A stretch of 64,000 nucleotides of DNA from Clostridia bacterium (GTDB lineage: Bacteria > Bacillota > Clostridia > Christensenellales > Borkfalkiaceae), in the NCBI GenBank assembly GCA_900770945.1, contig CAAGME010000002.1, forward strand, positions 1 through 64,000. The letters are read 5' to 3'. A program made the position numbers and the translations under genes. This document shows positions 32,665-41,843 of the stretch, piece by piece (position 1 is the stretch's first letter; each line of letters starts with the position of its first letter). The notes beneath the pieces are model-generated. The model made no database searches, was not told where the DNA came from, and saw only the letters and a list, made by a program, of their open reading frames with translations.

Positions 32665-33795
32665 ATGAAAAACGATTACGAATATCTCGTTACGGCGGCG
32701 GGGAGGGTAAACATAATAGGTGAGCATATCGATTATTGCGGCGGAAAGGTTTTCCCGGCTGCGTTATCGCTTGTCAATAAAATTTACTGCCGCAAAAACG
32801 GAACGGACAAAATAAACCTCGCCTGGACGGATATTCCCGACGAAATAACGCTTGACATATCTAAGCTCGGCGAATATAAAAACGTCAAATACGCCGATTA
32901 CATTGCCGCTTGCGCTTACATAATGCAACTTGACGGCAAAGAGGTTGTCGGCGCGGATATGCTTATCGATTGCGGCGTGCCTTTCGGAAGCGGGCTTTCA
33001 TCCTCGGCGGCGATAGAGGTTTCGACGCTTGCGGCTTTATATACGATTGCGGGTTTGCCGATTGACAAAAAGGCAATCGCGCTCGAAGCCTGGCGAGCCG
33101 AAAGAGAATACGTGGGAATGAATTGCGGGATTATGGATCAGTACGCTTCGGCGTTCGGAAAAAAGGACTGCGCCTTGCTTCTCGACTGCAAAAAAGTCAC
33201 GCACGAATACGTTCCGTTTAAGCTTGACGGCGTTTCTCTCGTTATCGCAAACACAAATAAGCCGCATTCGCTTGTAGAAAGCAAATATAACGATCGCCGA
33301 GCGGAAACGGAAGAGGCGTTGCGGCTAATCAAAGAGGTTAAAAGCATAAGTTGCCTTGCCGATTTGTCGATTGACGACTTTGAAGCCGTAAAAGACGTTT
33401 TAACGGGCGTTTTGTATAACCGCACAAAACACGTCGTTTATGAGTGCGACAGGGTAAACAGAGCTGTTTCCGCCCTTAAAAGGGGTGATGTCGCTAAGCT
33501 CGGCGAACTTATGGTTGAGTCGCATATGTCGCTAAGAGATTTGTATGAAGTGACGGGAAAAGAACTTGACGCAATGTTTTTTGCGGCTCGTAATTTTGAC
33601 GGATGCGTCGGGACGAGAATGACCGGCGGAGGTTTTGGAGGATGCACGATTTCGCTTGTGAAAAGCGAGCGCGTGGCGGAGTTTGAAAAATTCGTCGGGA
33701 AAAGGTACGAAAAGGAAACGGGTTACGTTCCGAGCTTTTACGTCGCAGAGATTTCCGACGGAATAAAGATAGAGAAGTTGAAAAAAGAGAATTGA
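32665..33795 (+). CDS. galK: Galactokinase
   Basis: A 376-residue GHMP kinase that phosphorylates galactose at C1. The galactokinase signature GRVNIIGEHIDYCGG (13-27), the ATP-binding PFGSGLSSSAAIEV (about 109-122) and GGGFGGCTISLV near the C-terminus are intact; NCGIMDQYASAFG carries the catalytic Asp region. No convincing SD precedes the ATG. It leads galK-galE-galM; no galT lies within this cluster. Confidence 0.94.
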   Translation: MKNDYEYLVTAAGRVNIIGEHIDYCGGKVFPAALSLVNKIYCRKNGTDKINLAWTDIPDEITLDISKLGEYKNVKYADYIAACAYIMQLDGKEVVGADMLIDCGVPFGSGLSSSAAIEVSTLAALYTIAGLPIDKKAIALEAWRAEREYVGMNCGIMDQYASAFGKKDCALLLDCKKVTHEYVPFKLDGVSLVIANTNKPHSLVESKYNDRRAETEEALRLIKEVKSISCLADLSIDDFEAVKDVLTGVLYNRTKHVVYECDRVNRAVSALKRGDVAKLGELMVESHMSLRDLYEVTGKELDAMFFAARNFDGCVGTRMTGGGFGGCTISLVKSERVAEFEKFVGKRYEKETGYVPSFYVAEISDGIKIEKLKKEN

Positions 33796-33901
33796 AAATT
33801 GAAAGTTGAGGGCGTAAAAATTATATAAACAATTCATCCTTACTTTTTGGCTTTCTTCTTTCGACTTGGCTGTCTGCAATCGATATTCGCGCAAAGCGCG
33901 A
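33787..33901. repeat. TTGAAA-type element with TCGATAT palindrome between galK and galE
   Basis: AATTGAAAATTGAAAGTTG (starting inside the last codons of galK), an AT-rich middle (AATTATATAAACAATTC), then GCAA-TCGATAT-TCGCGCAAAGCGCGA (33876-33901). The layout parallels the element at 21979-22105. Confidence 0.6.
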
Positions 33902-33928
33902 GAAAAAATAATTACGGAGTAAAAAATT

Positions 33929-34942
33929 ATGGCTATTTTGGTTACGGGCGGAGCCGGGTACATCGGCTCGCACACCCTTGTGGAACTCATTAAAAAAGGG
34001 TACGAAACGGTTGTTATCGACAACCTTTACAATTCTTCCGAAAAATCTTTGGACAGAGTTGAAGCCATTACGGGCGTAAAACCGAAGTTTTACTTCGGCG
34101 ACGTGCGCGACGAGGATCTACTTAGAAGAATTTTCACGGAAAACGAGATTGAATACGTAATTCATTTTGCGGGGCTTAAAGCCGTAGGCGAATCTTGCAA
34201 AAAACCGCTGTTTTATTACGATAACAACCTGAACGGAACGCTTGTTTTGGTGAAAGTAATGACGGAATTTAACTGTAAAAACCTCGTGTTTTCTTCGTCT
34301 GCAACGGTGTACGGCACGCCGGAGAGGCTTCCGCTCGACGAAACTTGCAAAATAGGCGGAACGACGAACCCTTACGGGACGAGCAAGTATTTTCAGGAGA
34401 TAATGCTTACGGATATCTGTAAAGCCGACCCCGAGTGGAACGTTATACTTCTCAGATATTTTAACCCGGTCGGCGCGCATGAAAGCGGACTTATCGGCGA
34501 GGACCCAGACGGCATACCCAATAACCTTATGCCGTACGTTGCGAAAGTTGCGATCGGCGAACTCAAAGAAGTAGGCGTTTTCGGAAACGATTATCCGACC
34601 CCGGACGGTACGGGCGTGCGCGACTATATTCACGTTGTCGACCTTGCGAAAGGGCATGTCGCCGCGATTGAAAAGGTAAAAACGAAAGGAGTGCATATCT
34701 ACAACCTCGGCACGGGAGTCGGATATAGCGTTCTTGACGTAATCAAGGCGTTTTCCAAGGCGTGCGGGCGCGAACTTCCGTACGTAATCAAGCCCCGCCG
34801 CGACGGCGACGTTGCTTCGAACTTCGCCGATTCTTCGAAAGCTAAGAGGGAACTCGGTTGGCAAGCGGAATTAAACCTTGACGACATGTGCGCTTCGTCA
34901 TGGAATTGGCAAAAGAAAAATCCGCACGGGTACAAAGACTGA
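33929..34942 (+). CDS. galE: UDP-glucose 4-epimerase
   Basis: A 337-residue short-chain dehydrogenase-fold enzyme interconverting UDP-glucose and UDP-galactose. NAD+ motif GGAGYIGSHT (7-16), catalytic Ser in SSSATVYG and the YGTSK catalytic Tyr/Lys pair are present, with the LRYFNPVGAHESG stretch typical of GalE. CGGAG lies ahead of the ATG. galM begins one base after the stop. Confidence 0.95.
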   Translation: MAILVTGGAGYIGSHTLVELIKKGYETVVIDNLYNSSEKSLDRVEAITGVKPKFYFGDVRDEDLLRRIFTENEIEYVIHFAGLKAVGESCKKPLFYYDNNLNGTLVLVKVMTEFNCKNLVFSSSATVYGTPERLPLDETCKIGGTTNPYGTSKYFQEIMLTDICKADPEWNVILLRYFNPVGAHESGLIGEDPDGIPNNLMPYVAKVAIGELKEVGVFGNDYPTPDGTGVRDYIHVVDLAKGHVAAIEKVKTKGVHIYNLGTGVGYSVLDVIKAFSKACGRELPYVIKPRRDGDVASNFADSSKAKRELGWQAELNLDDMCASSWNWQKKNPHGYKD

Positions 34943-34943
34943 T

Positions 34944-35978
34944 ATGGTGTCGAAAAGAAAATTCGATTTGTACGACGGTCGGGAAGTCTATATTTATGAA
35001 ATTTCCTGCGGATATCTTTCGCTCGGCGTTCTTTCTTTCGGCGCGATTATAAATTACGTAAAGTTTAAGGGACGCGATATTGCGCTCGGATTCAATAAAA
35101 TCGCCGACTATCTTGCGGCGAACGCTTACATTGGCGCAACCGTTGGGCGGAACGCAAACCGCATAAAAAACGCAAGATTTTCTCTCGATGGCAAAGAGTA
35201 TACTTTGACGGCGAACGAGGGGAAAAACCAGCTTCACGGCGGCGTAAGCGGCTTCGATAAAAAGTTTTACGACGTACAAACGCTTGAAAACGGCGTAGTT
35301 TTGTCGAGGATAAGCCCCGACGGCGAAGAAGGCTACCCGGGAAAACTCGATTTTGGCGTTGAGTTGCAAGTCGAAAGCGATGGATTTTCCATTGTTTACC
35401 GGGCGAAAAGCGACAAGGACACGATTTTTAACCCGACGTGCCACGCATATTTCAATCTCGACGGCGAGGGTAAATCCGCGCTGAAAAACGGGCTGAAGCT
35501 TAACGCCGAATATTATACGCCGACCGACGAGGAACTTATTCCGACGGGAAAAGTGTTGCCCGTTATCGGTACGCCGTTTGATTTTCATTCCGTAAAGCCC
35601 GTTGATTTTTACTTTAACGACAAAGCTTTTGCGGCGGAGATGGCAGAAAAGAATGGTTACGACCATAATTTTTTGGTCGCTCGGCACAACAACGGTATTG
35701 AAAAAGATTTTTATATCGCTTCGATATTTTCGTTCGATAATTCGCTCGAAATGAAAATCGAAAGCGACGCGCCGGCTTTTCAGCTTTATACTTCCGGTTC
35801 GCTTAACGCAAAAAACGGAAAGAGCGGAGAGTATAAGGAAGGCTTCGGAATTTGCGTTGAGCCGCAGTTCGTGCCGAATGCGATAAACTCCTTCGCTTTC
35901 GCGTTCGAAAAGCCGATTTTAAGAAAAGGCGAAGAGGGCGAAAGGACAATAAAATACACTTTTGTCGAACACGATTGA
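34944..35978 (+). CDS. galM: Aldose 1-epimerase (mutarotase)
   Basis: A 344-residue beta-sandwich enzyme that interconverts alpha and beta anomers of galactose and glucose. Family residues are present: GATVGRNANRIKNARF, the His in NQLHGGVSGFDK, the catalytic His in NPTCHAYFNL and the C-terminal catalytic Glu in GICVEPQFVPNAI. The ATG at 34944 is one base after the galE stop; a longer frame from 34878 would overlap galE and was not used. The operon ends in a good terminator. Confidence 0.92.
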   Translation: MVSKRKFDLYDGREVYIYEISCGYLSLGVLSFGAIINYVKFKGRDIALGFNKIADYLAANAYIGATVGRNANRIKNARFSLDGKEYTLTANEGKNQLHGGVSGFDKKFYDVQTLENGVVLSRISPDGEEGYPGKLDFGVELQVESDGFSIVYRAKSDKDTIFNPTCHAYFNLDGEGKSALKNGLKLNAEYYTPTDEELIPTGKVLPVIGTPFDFHSVKPVDFYFNDKAFAAEMAEKNGYDHNFLVARHNNGIEKDFYIASIFSFDNSLEMKIESDAPAFQLYTSGSLNAKNGKSGEYKEGFGICVEPQFVPNAINSFAFAFEKPILRKGEEGERTIKYTFVEHD

Positions 35979-35996
35979 AAATTGTTTTACTTTTTT

Positions 35997-36041
35997 TCCG
36001 CTTGCAGACGGCTTTAAGGCTTGTTTGCGGCGGATTTTTTA
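35997..36041 (+). terminator. Terminator of the gal operon
   Basis: Stem TCCGCTTGCAGAC / GTTTGCGGCGGA with an internal GGCTTTAAGGCTT loop, followed by TTTTTT. Confidence 0.8.
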
Positions 36042-36051
36042 GTTGCGCGAC

Positions 36052-36081
36052 AGAATATTTTTTTAACGGTAATGCATACTA
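36052..36081 (+). promoter_or_regulatory. Probable sigma-G (forespore) promoter of spoVAD
   Basis: AGAATA (36052-36057), a 17-base spacer and CATACTA (36075-36081) match the forespore sigma-G consensus (TGAATA, CATACTA). The expected transcription start falls at or just before the ATG at 36088, so the transcript may have almost no leader. Confidence 0.7.
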
Positions 36082-36087
36082 AAAGCG

Positions 36088-37077
36088 ATGAAACATACCG
36101 TTTATTTTAAAAACAAGCCGAAAATCACGGGCAATTTTGCTTTGGCGGGACCCAAAGAAGGCGGCTCGCAGTTTGCAAAGTATATTAAGCTCCTGTTAAA
36201 AGACGATAAATTCGGCGAGGACACCTTTGAAAAAGCCGAATGCAAAATGCTTTCTACGGCGATTGAAAAAGCTGTGGAAACGGCGGGGCTTGATATGACG
36301 GATATCGGCGCGCTTATTTCGGGCGACTTACTCAATCAGATTATTTCCGCTTCGTTTGCCGCAAGGAATTTCAACGTGCCTTATATAGGCGTTTACAACG
36401 CTTGCTCGACATTGAGCGAGGCGTTTGCGCTCGGCGCGGCTCTTGTAGACGGCGGATATTTTGAAAACGTGGTTGCGGCGACGGGAAGTCATTTTGCGAC
36501 AGCCGAAAGGCAGTACCGCTATCCGCTCGAACTCGGTTGCACTCGTCCGCCGCAGTCGCAATGGACGGTTACGGGCGCGGGAGGCACCGTAATTTCCTCG
36601 AAAGGCGACGGACCGTTTATCTCTTCGGCGACGTTCGGAAAAGTCGTGGATTACGGCGTTACGGACGCAAACAATATGGGAGCGGCTATGGCTCCCGCCG
36701 CGGCGGATACCTTTGTGACGGCGGTAAAAGAATCAGGGCTTACCGTGGACGATTTCGACGTTGTGCTAACGGGCGACCTCGGCGCGCTCGGCTCACGGCT
36801 TTTTAAAAAGCTTTGCGCCGACGAAGGCTTTGACGTTTCTAAAATTCATTCCGATTGCGGCGAGATGATTTATAACATCGACGAAGAAGAGTATCAGGGC
36901 GGCTCGGGAGCGGGTTGCTCTGCAGTGGTGTTCAATTCGTATATTTTAAAAAAGTTAAGAAGAAAGGAGATACGGAAAATGATATTCATTGCAACGGGTG
37001 CGCTTTTGTCGCCCGTGTCCGTTCAACAAGGCGAAAGCATACCGTGCATTGCTCACGGAGTTGTGGTGGAGAGCTAA
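36088..37077 (+). CDS. spoVAD: Stage V sporulation protein AD
   Basis: A 329-residue thiolase-fold protein of the SpoVA channel, which moves dipicolinic acid into and out of the spore. GVYNACSTLSEAFALGA holds the thiolase-like Cys region, and GSHFATAERQYRYPLE, TVTGAGG and SDCGEMIYNIDEEEYQGGSG are SpoVAD-specific. The protein is close to the usual 335-340 residues. No SD precedes the ATG. spoVAE follows four bases after; no spoVAC is seen upstream, where galM lies. Confidence 0.93.
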   Translation: MKHTVYFKNKPKITGNFALAGPKEGGSQFAKYIKLLLKDDKFGEDTFEKAECKMLSTAIEKAVETAGLDMTDIGALISGDLLNQIISASFAARNFNVPYIGVYNACSTLSEAFALGAALVDGGYFENVVAATGSHFATAERQYRYPLELGCTRPPQSQWTVTGAGGTVISSKGDGPFISSATFGKVVDYGVTDANNMGAAMAPAAADTFVTAVKESGLTVDDFDVVLTGDLGALGSRLFKKLCADEGFDVSKIHSDCGEMIYNIDEEEYQGGSGAGCSAVVFNSYILKKLRRKEIRKMIFIATGALLSPVSVQQGESIPCIAHGVVVES

Positions 37078-37081
37078 AAAT

Positions 37082-37453
37082 ATGTGGGAAATTGTTTTTA
37101 TGTTTTTAAAAGCCTTTGCCGTCGGCGGGGCAATATGTACGATTGCGCAACTGCTCATAAACAAGACTAAAATCACGGCGGGAAAAATTCTTGTGTACTT
37201 TATGCTTGGCGGAGTAATATTGCAAGCCGCGGGCGTATATAAATATTTAGTAGATTTTGCGGGAGCGGGGGCTACGGTGCCGATTTCCGGGTTCGGTTAT
37301 CTTTTGGCAAGCGGCGCGATAGAGGGTGCAAAGCGTGGACTTTTCGAGGCTGTAACGGGAGGCTTAAGCGCGGCTTCCGCCGGAATAACGGCGGCGGTAA
37401 CGTTTAGTTTTCTTTCGTCTTTAATATTTAAGCCGAAATCGAAAAATAATTGA
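37082..37453 (+). CDS. spoVAE: Stage V sporulation protein AE (SpoVAEb type)
   Basis: A 123-residue membrane protein of the SpoVA channel with three to four hydrophobic helices. FAVGGAICTIAQLLINKT and SGFGYLLASGAIEGA are typical of SpoVAEb. The ATG at 37082 follows GTGGAGAG; the longer frame from 36989 overlaps spoVAD. It pairs with spoVAD in one transcript. Confidence 0.93.
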   Translation: MWEIVFMFLKAFAVGGAICTIAQLLINKTKITAGKILVYFMLGGVILQAAGVYKYLVDFAGAGATVPISGFGYLLASGAIEGAKRGLFEAVTGGLSAASAGITAAVTFSFLSSLIFKPKSKNN

Positions 37454-37505
37454 TAAAAAGCTTGAATTTGTAACTTTTTACGTCACGCATGACATATAAT
37501 GTAAC

Positions 37506-38168
37506 GTGAAAAATATATGCGGATATAGGCGAAAGAAAAAGCGTAAAGTTAAAATTTATATCAGTTTATTCATTCTCGTTTTCGTCGTTTGCAGAAATTA
37601 TTTTTGTGCGTCCGACATTCTCATTAAAAAAGGAGAAGCTTCGTTTAAGGCGGATATGACGACTGCGTTTTACTCGGCGGCGAATATCCTGACGATTGAA
37701 AACGAAGGGGGAAAAGACCTCGTTAAAGTCGAAAAAGACGAAAGCGGAAACGTAAGCTTTGTTTCGACCGACGCGCTAAAACTAAACGCGCTCGTAAAAC
37801 GCCTTGCCGAAAAAACGCTTGAAAACTATTCGGTATTGGCAAGCGGGGTGACCGAAGTGCCGATAGGAGCTTTTACGGGGTTAAAACTTTTTTCGGGACT
37901 TGGCGCAAAAGTAAAACTAAAACTAATAACTGTGACGAGCGTAAGATGTAATTTTGTCAACGAATTTACTTCTGCGGGAATAAACCAGACGTCGCACAGA
38001 CTTTACGTGACTACGACCCCGGACGTTTACGTTATAGCGGCGGGAAGAAAGAAATATTATAAAACGGAGATAAGACTTCTTGTTTACGACAACTTAATAG
38101 TCGGTAAAGTTCCGAACGTTTATCTTAACGGTTCTCTTGCGGGTTATACTGCGTACAATGCGGGGTAA
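37506..38168 (+). CDS. yunB: Sporulation protein YunB
   Basis: A 220-residue protein with one N-terminal membrane helix after a strongly basic start (RRKKKRKVK) and a large exterior domain. The core FTSAGINQTSHRLYV and VGKVPNVYLNG match the YunB family, a sporulation protein of unknown biochemical role made in the mother cell in Bacillus. The start is GTG without a visible SD; CATATAAT at 37493-37500 lies only five bases ahead, so the transcript may be nearly leaderless. The gene ends within the terminator at 38160. Confidence 0.85.
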   Translation: MKNICGYRRKKKRKVKIYISLFILVFVVCRNYFCASDILIKKGEASFKADMTTAFYSAANILTIENEGGKDLVKVEKDESGNVSFVSTDALKLNALVKRLAEKTLENYSVLASGVTEVPIGAFTGLKLFSGLGAKVKLKLITVTSVRCNFVNEFTSAGINQTSHRLYVTTTPDVYVIAAGRKKYYKTEIRLLVYDNLIVGKVPNVYLNGSLAGYTAYNAG

Positions 38169-38183
38169 AAGCCCGCTTTTTTG
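38160..38183 (+). terminator. Terminator of yunB
   Basis: GCGGG / CCCGC stem with loop GTAAAAG-type sequence and TTTTTT; its left arm lies in the last codons of yunB. Confidence 0.75.
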
Positions 38184-38234
38184 TTGTTTTTAATCGCAAT
38201 TGAGAGATAAAAACGTTTTATAATTCAAAAACCT

Positions 38235-38263
38235 TTGACTTTGATTATAAATTTAATTATAAT
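38235..38263 (+). promoter_or_regulatory. Sigma-A promoter of pheST
   Basis: TTGACT (38235-38240), a 17-base spacer and TATAAT (38258-38263), 74 bases before the pheS ATG. The leader has no recognisable T-box. Confidence 0.8.
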
Positions 38264-38336
38264 AGTTCTATATATTAAAAGGCGATGCGGAAATTTTAAC
38301 GATTTGCGACTTTTCCGTAATCGCACCGAGGAAACT

Positions 38337-39356
38337 ATGAAAGAAAAAATCCAGTCTTTGCTCGAATCGGCAAAGAAAAAAATCGCTTCGGCGTCGTCGG
38401 GAAAATCCTTGGCGGACGTTAAAGTCGAGTACTTAGGTAAAAGCGGACAAGTTACGGGTCTTTTGAAAGGTATGCGCGACGTCGCGCCCGAAGAGAGACC
38501 TAAGGTAGGGCAACTTGTGAACGATTTAAGAAAAAAAATCGAAGAATATATCGCTCAGAAAGAATCCGAATTGAAAGACCTCGAAACAAAAGCGAGGTTT
38601 GAAGCGGAAACGGTTGATATTACTATGCCCGCGGCTATCCCGGAAGAGGGTACGCTTCACCCGATAACGCTCGTTAAAAATCAGCTTATCGACGCTTTTG
38701 CGGGGCTTGGGTTTAAAATTTACGAAGGACCCGAAATAGAAAGCGATAAAGTCAACTTCCAGATGCTCAATATCCCGGAGGACCACCCCGCGCGCGAAAT
38801 GCAGGACACCTTCTACATTACGGACAGTTTTCTTTTGAGAACGCACACTTCCCCGGGACAAGTTCACGTTATGACGAGCGAAAAGCCGCCGATTAAAGTT
38901 ATGTGTCCCGGCAGAGTTTACCGTTCGGACGACGACGCGACCCACTCGCCGATATTCCATCAGATAGAGGGGCTTGTGGTGGACAAAAACCTTTCTCTTT
39001 GCGACCTTAAAGGCTCGCTCGAAGAGATTTTGCGCAAGATTTTCAATTCGGACGTTAAAACGAGGTTGCGCCCGTCGTACTTTCCGTTCACGGAGCCGAG
39101 CGTCGAAATCGACGTCAGCTGCTTCGAATGCGGCGGCAAAGGATGCAAGCTTTGCAAAGGCACGGGCTGGATTGAAGTTTTAGGCGCGGGCATGGTGAAC
39201 AGAAAGGTCTTGGAAGGCTGCGGAATAGATCCCGACGTTTACACGGGTTACGCTTTCGGCATAGGGCTTGAAAGAATAGCTATGCTCAAATACCATATTC
39301 CCGACATAAGAATGTTCTTTGACAACGATTTGAGATTCGTTAAGCAGTTCAAGTAA
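38337..39356 (+). CDS. pheS: Phenylalanyl-tRNA synthetase alpha subunit
   Basis: A 339-residue class II synthetase catalytic chain. An N-terminal coiled coil (about 1-90) binds tRNA; motif 2 (HTSPGQVHVM and the CPGRVYRSD stretch) and motif 3 (GYAFGIGLERIAMLKY near the C-terminus) are intact, with PTEPSVE-like FPFTEPSVEIDVSC. A cysteine-rich CFECGGKGCKLCKGTGW insert is normal for the family. The ATG at 38337 follows GAGGAAAC. pheT follows 13 bases later. Confidence 0.96.
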   Translation: MKEKIQSLLESAKKKIASASSGKSLADVKVEYLGKSGQVTGLLKGMRDVAPEERPKVGQLVNDLRKKIEEYIAQKESELKDLETKARFEAETVDITMPAAIPEEGTLHPITLVKNQLIDAFAGLGFKIYEGPEIESDKVNFQMLNIPEDHPAREMQDTFYITDSFLLRTHTSPGQVHVMTSEKPPIKVMCPGRVYRSDDDATHSPIFHQIEGLVVDKNLSLCDLKGSLEEILRKIFNSDVKTRLRPSYFPFTEPSVEIDVSCFECGGKGCKLCKGTGWIEVLGAGMVNRKVLEGCGIDPDVYTGYAFGIGLERIAMLKYHIPDIRMFFDNDLRFVKQFK

Positions 39357-39369
39357 GGAGAAGCTAAAA

Positions 39370-41766
39370 ATGAGATTACCTTTAAGATGGTTAAACGAAT
39401 ACGTATCCACGGCATCGGTAACGACGGAACAGCTCAAAAACAAGCTGTTTTCCTGCGGGTTCGAAGTCGAGGAAGTTATAGAAATAAACAAAAACGTTAA
39501 GAAAATCGTTACGTGCAAAATACTCGATAAAGCGCGCCACCCTGCGGCGGACAAGTTGTTTGTCTGTCAGGTTGACGCCGGCAAATACGGGGTTTTACAG
39601 ATTGTCACGAATGCGGTGAACGTACAGACGGGCGATATAGTCCCCGTCGCGGTAGATGGTGCCGTGCTTGCGGACGGAACGGTTATTAAGAACGGCAAGT
39701 TGCGCGGGGTCGGCTCGTTCGGTATGTTCTGCGGAGGCGAAGAAATCGGTATAACCGACGAATATTACGACGGCGCAAGCGGTGACTCCGTGCTTATATT
39801 CCACGATGATTTTCCGCTCGGCGAAGAGGTTGCGGACTTACTCGATATCCGCGACACCGTTTTCGATATTTCCGTTACGGCAAACAGACCGGATTGCCAA
39901 AGCGTACTCGGTATGGCTCGTGAAGTCGCTGCTATTTTGAAACAACCGCTCAAAATGCCCGACACGTCGTTTGAAGGCGAAAAGAGCGTAAAAACGCAAG
40001 ATAAAATCAAGGTTTTGGTACAAGATAAGGAACTTTGCCCGAGATACATGGCGGCGTATTGTTACGACATAAAAATCGCGCCGTCGCCCAAGTGGATGCA
40101 AAGGCGGCTTTACCTTATGGGCGTTCGCGCGATAAACAACATAGTCGATATCACGAACTACGTTTTAAACGAAATCGGTCAGCCTATGCACGCGTTCGAT
40201 TACCGTGAACTGCCTGGCGGAGAAATCGTCGTTCGCAGAGCAAAAGAGGGCGAAAAGATAGTGACGCTCGATGAAAAAGAGTTTACTTTAACCGAAAACA
40301 ACCTCGTAATCTGCGATAAGGATAAGCCGTCCGCGCTCGCGGGGATTATGGGCGGAAAAGGAAGCGGAATCAAAGAAGATACCTTAGCCATAGTTTTTGA
40401 AAGCGCGAAGTTTAAGCGCGACAACGTAAGGAGAACCTCGAGAACGCTCAATCAGCGTTCCGATTCTTCCGCAAGATTCGAAAAGGGCGTTGACGACGCT
40501 TCGCCCGAATTGGGACTTAAACGCGCGCTCGCGCTTATAGAAAGTCTTGGCGCGGGGAAAGTCGCGTCCGGAATAATCGACGAAAACGCGACGACGGGCG
40601 AAAAGAAAATAATAAAGACATCTACCGAAAAAATCAACAAGCTTTTGGGCATAACCGTCCCCGACGATGTTATGGTTGAAATTCTTGAAAGGCTCGAATT
40701 CAAATGCACTCTCGAAAACGGCGTTTTAACCGCTCAAGCCCCCGCTTACCGCGAGGACGTGGAGGACTACCCCGACCTTGCCGAAGAGATAATAAGGACT
40801 TACGGCTACGAACATATCAACTCGACTTTGCTTGAGAAATCGGCTATCACGATGGGCGGAAGAAATGCGGAGCAGATAAAGGAAAACGAAGCGAAAAGAT
40901 ATCTTGCTTCCGTCGGGTTTGACGAGATAATCACTTATTCTTTCATTTCGCCCAAAGATTATGCGAATTTCGGCTACGAAGTCGATAAATTGAAGCTTAT
41001 CCGCCTTAAAAATCCGCTCGGCGAGGACGTAAGCGTTATGCGCACGACACTCTTGCCGTCGGTCGTTGCTGCGGTTGCGAGAAACTTAAACAAGAAAAAT
41101 CTTTCGGGAAGAGTTTTTGAGGTCGCCAAAGTTTATCTTGCGGACAAACTTCCGCTCGAAAGCTATCCGACGGAGCAAACCAATCTTTGCGTTGCGCTTT
41201 TCGGCGACGACGAGAACTTTTTTACGGCAAAAGGAGCAATAGAGGGAACACTCAATCACCTTTGCTTTGAAGGCTCGATTAAATACGAACGCTCGAACCT
41301 TGCTTTCTTGCACCCGACGCGCGGCGCGGATATTATTATAAACGGCGAAACGCTCGGTTACGTCGGCGAACTTAACCCGATTACAGCCGAAAAACTCGGT
41401 ATCGAGAAGCGGGTGTACGTTGCGGAAATCAACTATCAAAAGGCTTTTAAATACTTTACGAGAATGTACACCGTAAAAGCTTTCTCCAAGTTTCCGTCGG
41501 TCGAAAGAGATATCGCGCTTTCCTGTCCTTTAACGCTCACGAACGGCGAAATTATGGATGCGATAAATTCCGCAAAGATAAAAACGCTTGTAGATTGCAA
41601 GCTTTTCGACGTTTACACGGGTGAAAGGATAATGAAAGGCACGAAGAGTATGGCGTACAGGCTTACATTCTCGTCAATGGAAAAAACGCTTGACGATGAA
41701 GAAATAGAACGCTATATGAGAAAAATTCTTGCGCGGCTTAACGAAATCGGCGCGCAGATCAGATAA
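39370..41766 (+). CDS. pheT: Phenylalanyl-tRNA synthetase beta subunit
   Basis: A 798-residue chain forming the alpha2-beta2 enzyme with PheS. In order: tRNA-binding EMAP domain (about 40-150), B1/B5 domains, the B3/B4 editing domain (about 205-375) and the C-terminal ferredoxin-fold anticodon-binding domain (about 705-798, KFPSVERDIALSCP). Length is typical. AAGGAG precedes the ATG. Confidence 0.96.
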   Translation: MRLPLRWLNEYVSTASVTTEQLKNKLFSCGFEVEEVIEINKNVKKIVTCKILDKARHPAADKLFVCQVDAGKYGVLQIVTNAVNVQTGDIVPVAVDGAVLADGTVIKNGKLRGVGSFGMFCGGEEIGITDEYYDGASGDSVLIFHDDFPLGEEVADLLDIRDTVFDISVTANRPDCQSVLGMAREVAAILKQPLKMPDTSFEGEKSVKTQDKIKVLVQDKELCPRYMAAYCYDIKIAPSPKWMQRRLYLMGVRAINNIVDITNYVLNEIGQPMHAFDYRELPGGEIVVRRAKEGEKIVTLDEKEFTLTENNLVICDKDKPSALAGIMGGKGSGIKEDTLAIVFESAKFKRDNVRRTSRTLNQRSDSSARFEKGVDDASPELGLKRALALIESLGAGKVASGIIDENATTGEKKIIKTSTEKINKLLGITVPDDVMVEILERLEFKCTLENGVLTAQAPAYREDVEDYPDLAEEIIRTYGYEHINSTLLEKSAITMGGRNAEQIKENEAKRYLASVGFDEIITYSFISPKDYANFGYEVDKLKLIRLKNPLGEDVSVMRTTLLPSVVAAVARNLNKKNLSGRVFEVAKVYLADKLPLESYPTEQTNLCVALFGDDENFFTAKGAIEGTLNHLCFEGSIKYERSNLAFLHPTRGADIIINGETLGYVGELNPITAEKLGIEKRVYVAEINYQKAFKYFTRMYTVKAFSKFPSVERDIALSCPLTLTNGEIMDAINSAKIKTLVDCKLFDVYTGERIMKGTKSMAYRLTFSSMEKTLDDEEIERYMRKILARLNEIGAQIR

Positions 41767-41782
41767 TTTGTTTCAACGACTT

Positions 41783-41813
41783 TAAGCGCGCACTTTTACC
41801 TGCGCGCTTTTAA
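41783..41813 (+). terminator. Terminator of pheST
   Basis: Stem AAGCGCGCA / TGCGCGCTT with an eight-base loop and a short TTAA tail; the T-run is weak. Confidence 0.6.
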
Positions 41814-41843
41814 GAGGCAAAACTGTTTAACGGAGTTACGACA

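Noticed and set aside
38264..38336. T-box or leader-peptide attenuator ahead of pheS
   Set aside because: The leader is short, has no T-box consensus or terminator pair, and the mini-frame ATG CGG AAA TTT TAA holds only one Phe codon.
38235..38336. Upstream start for pheS at 38235
   Set aside because: It would begin at the promoter -35 box and add a hydrophobic leader foreign to PheS; the ATG at 38337 has a ribosome binding site.
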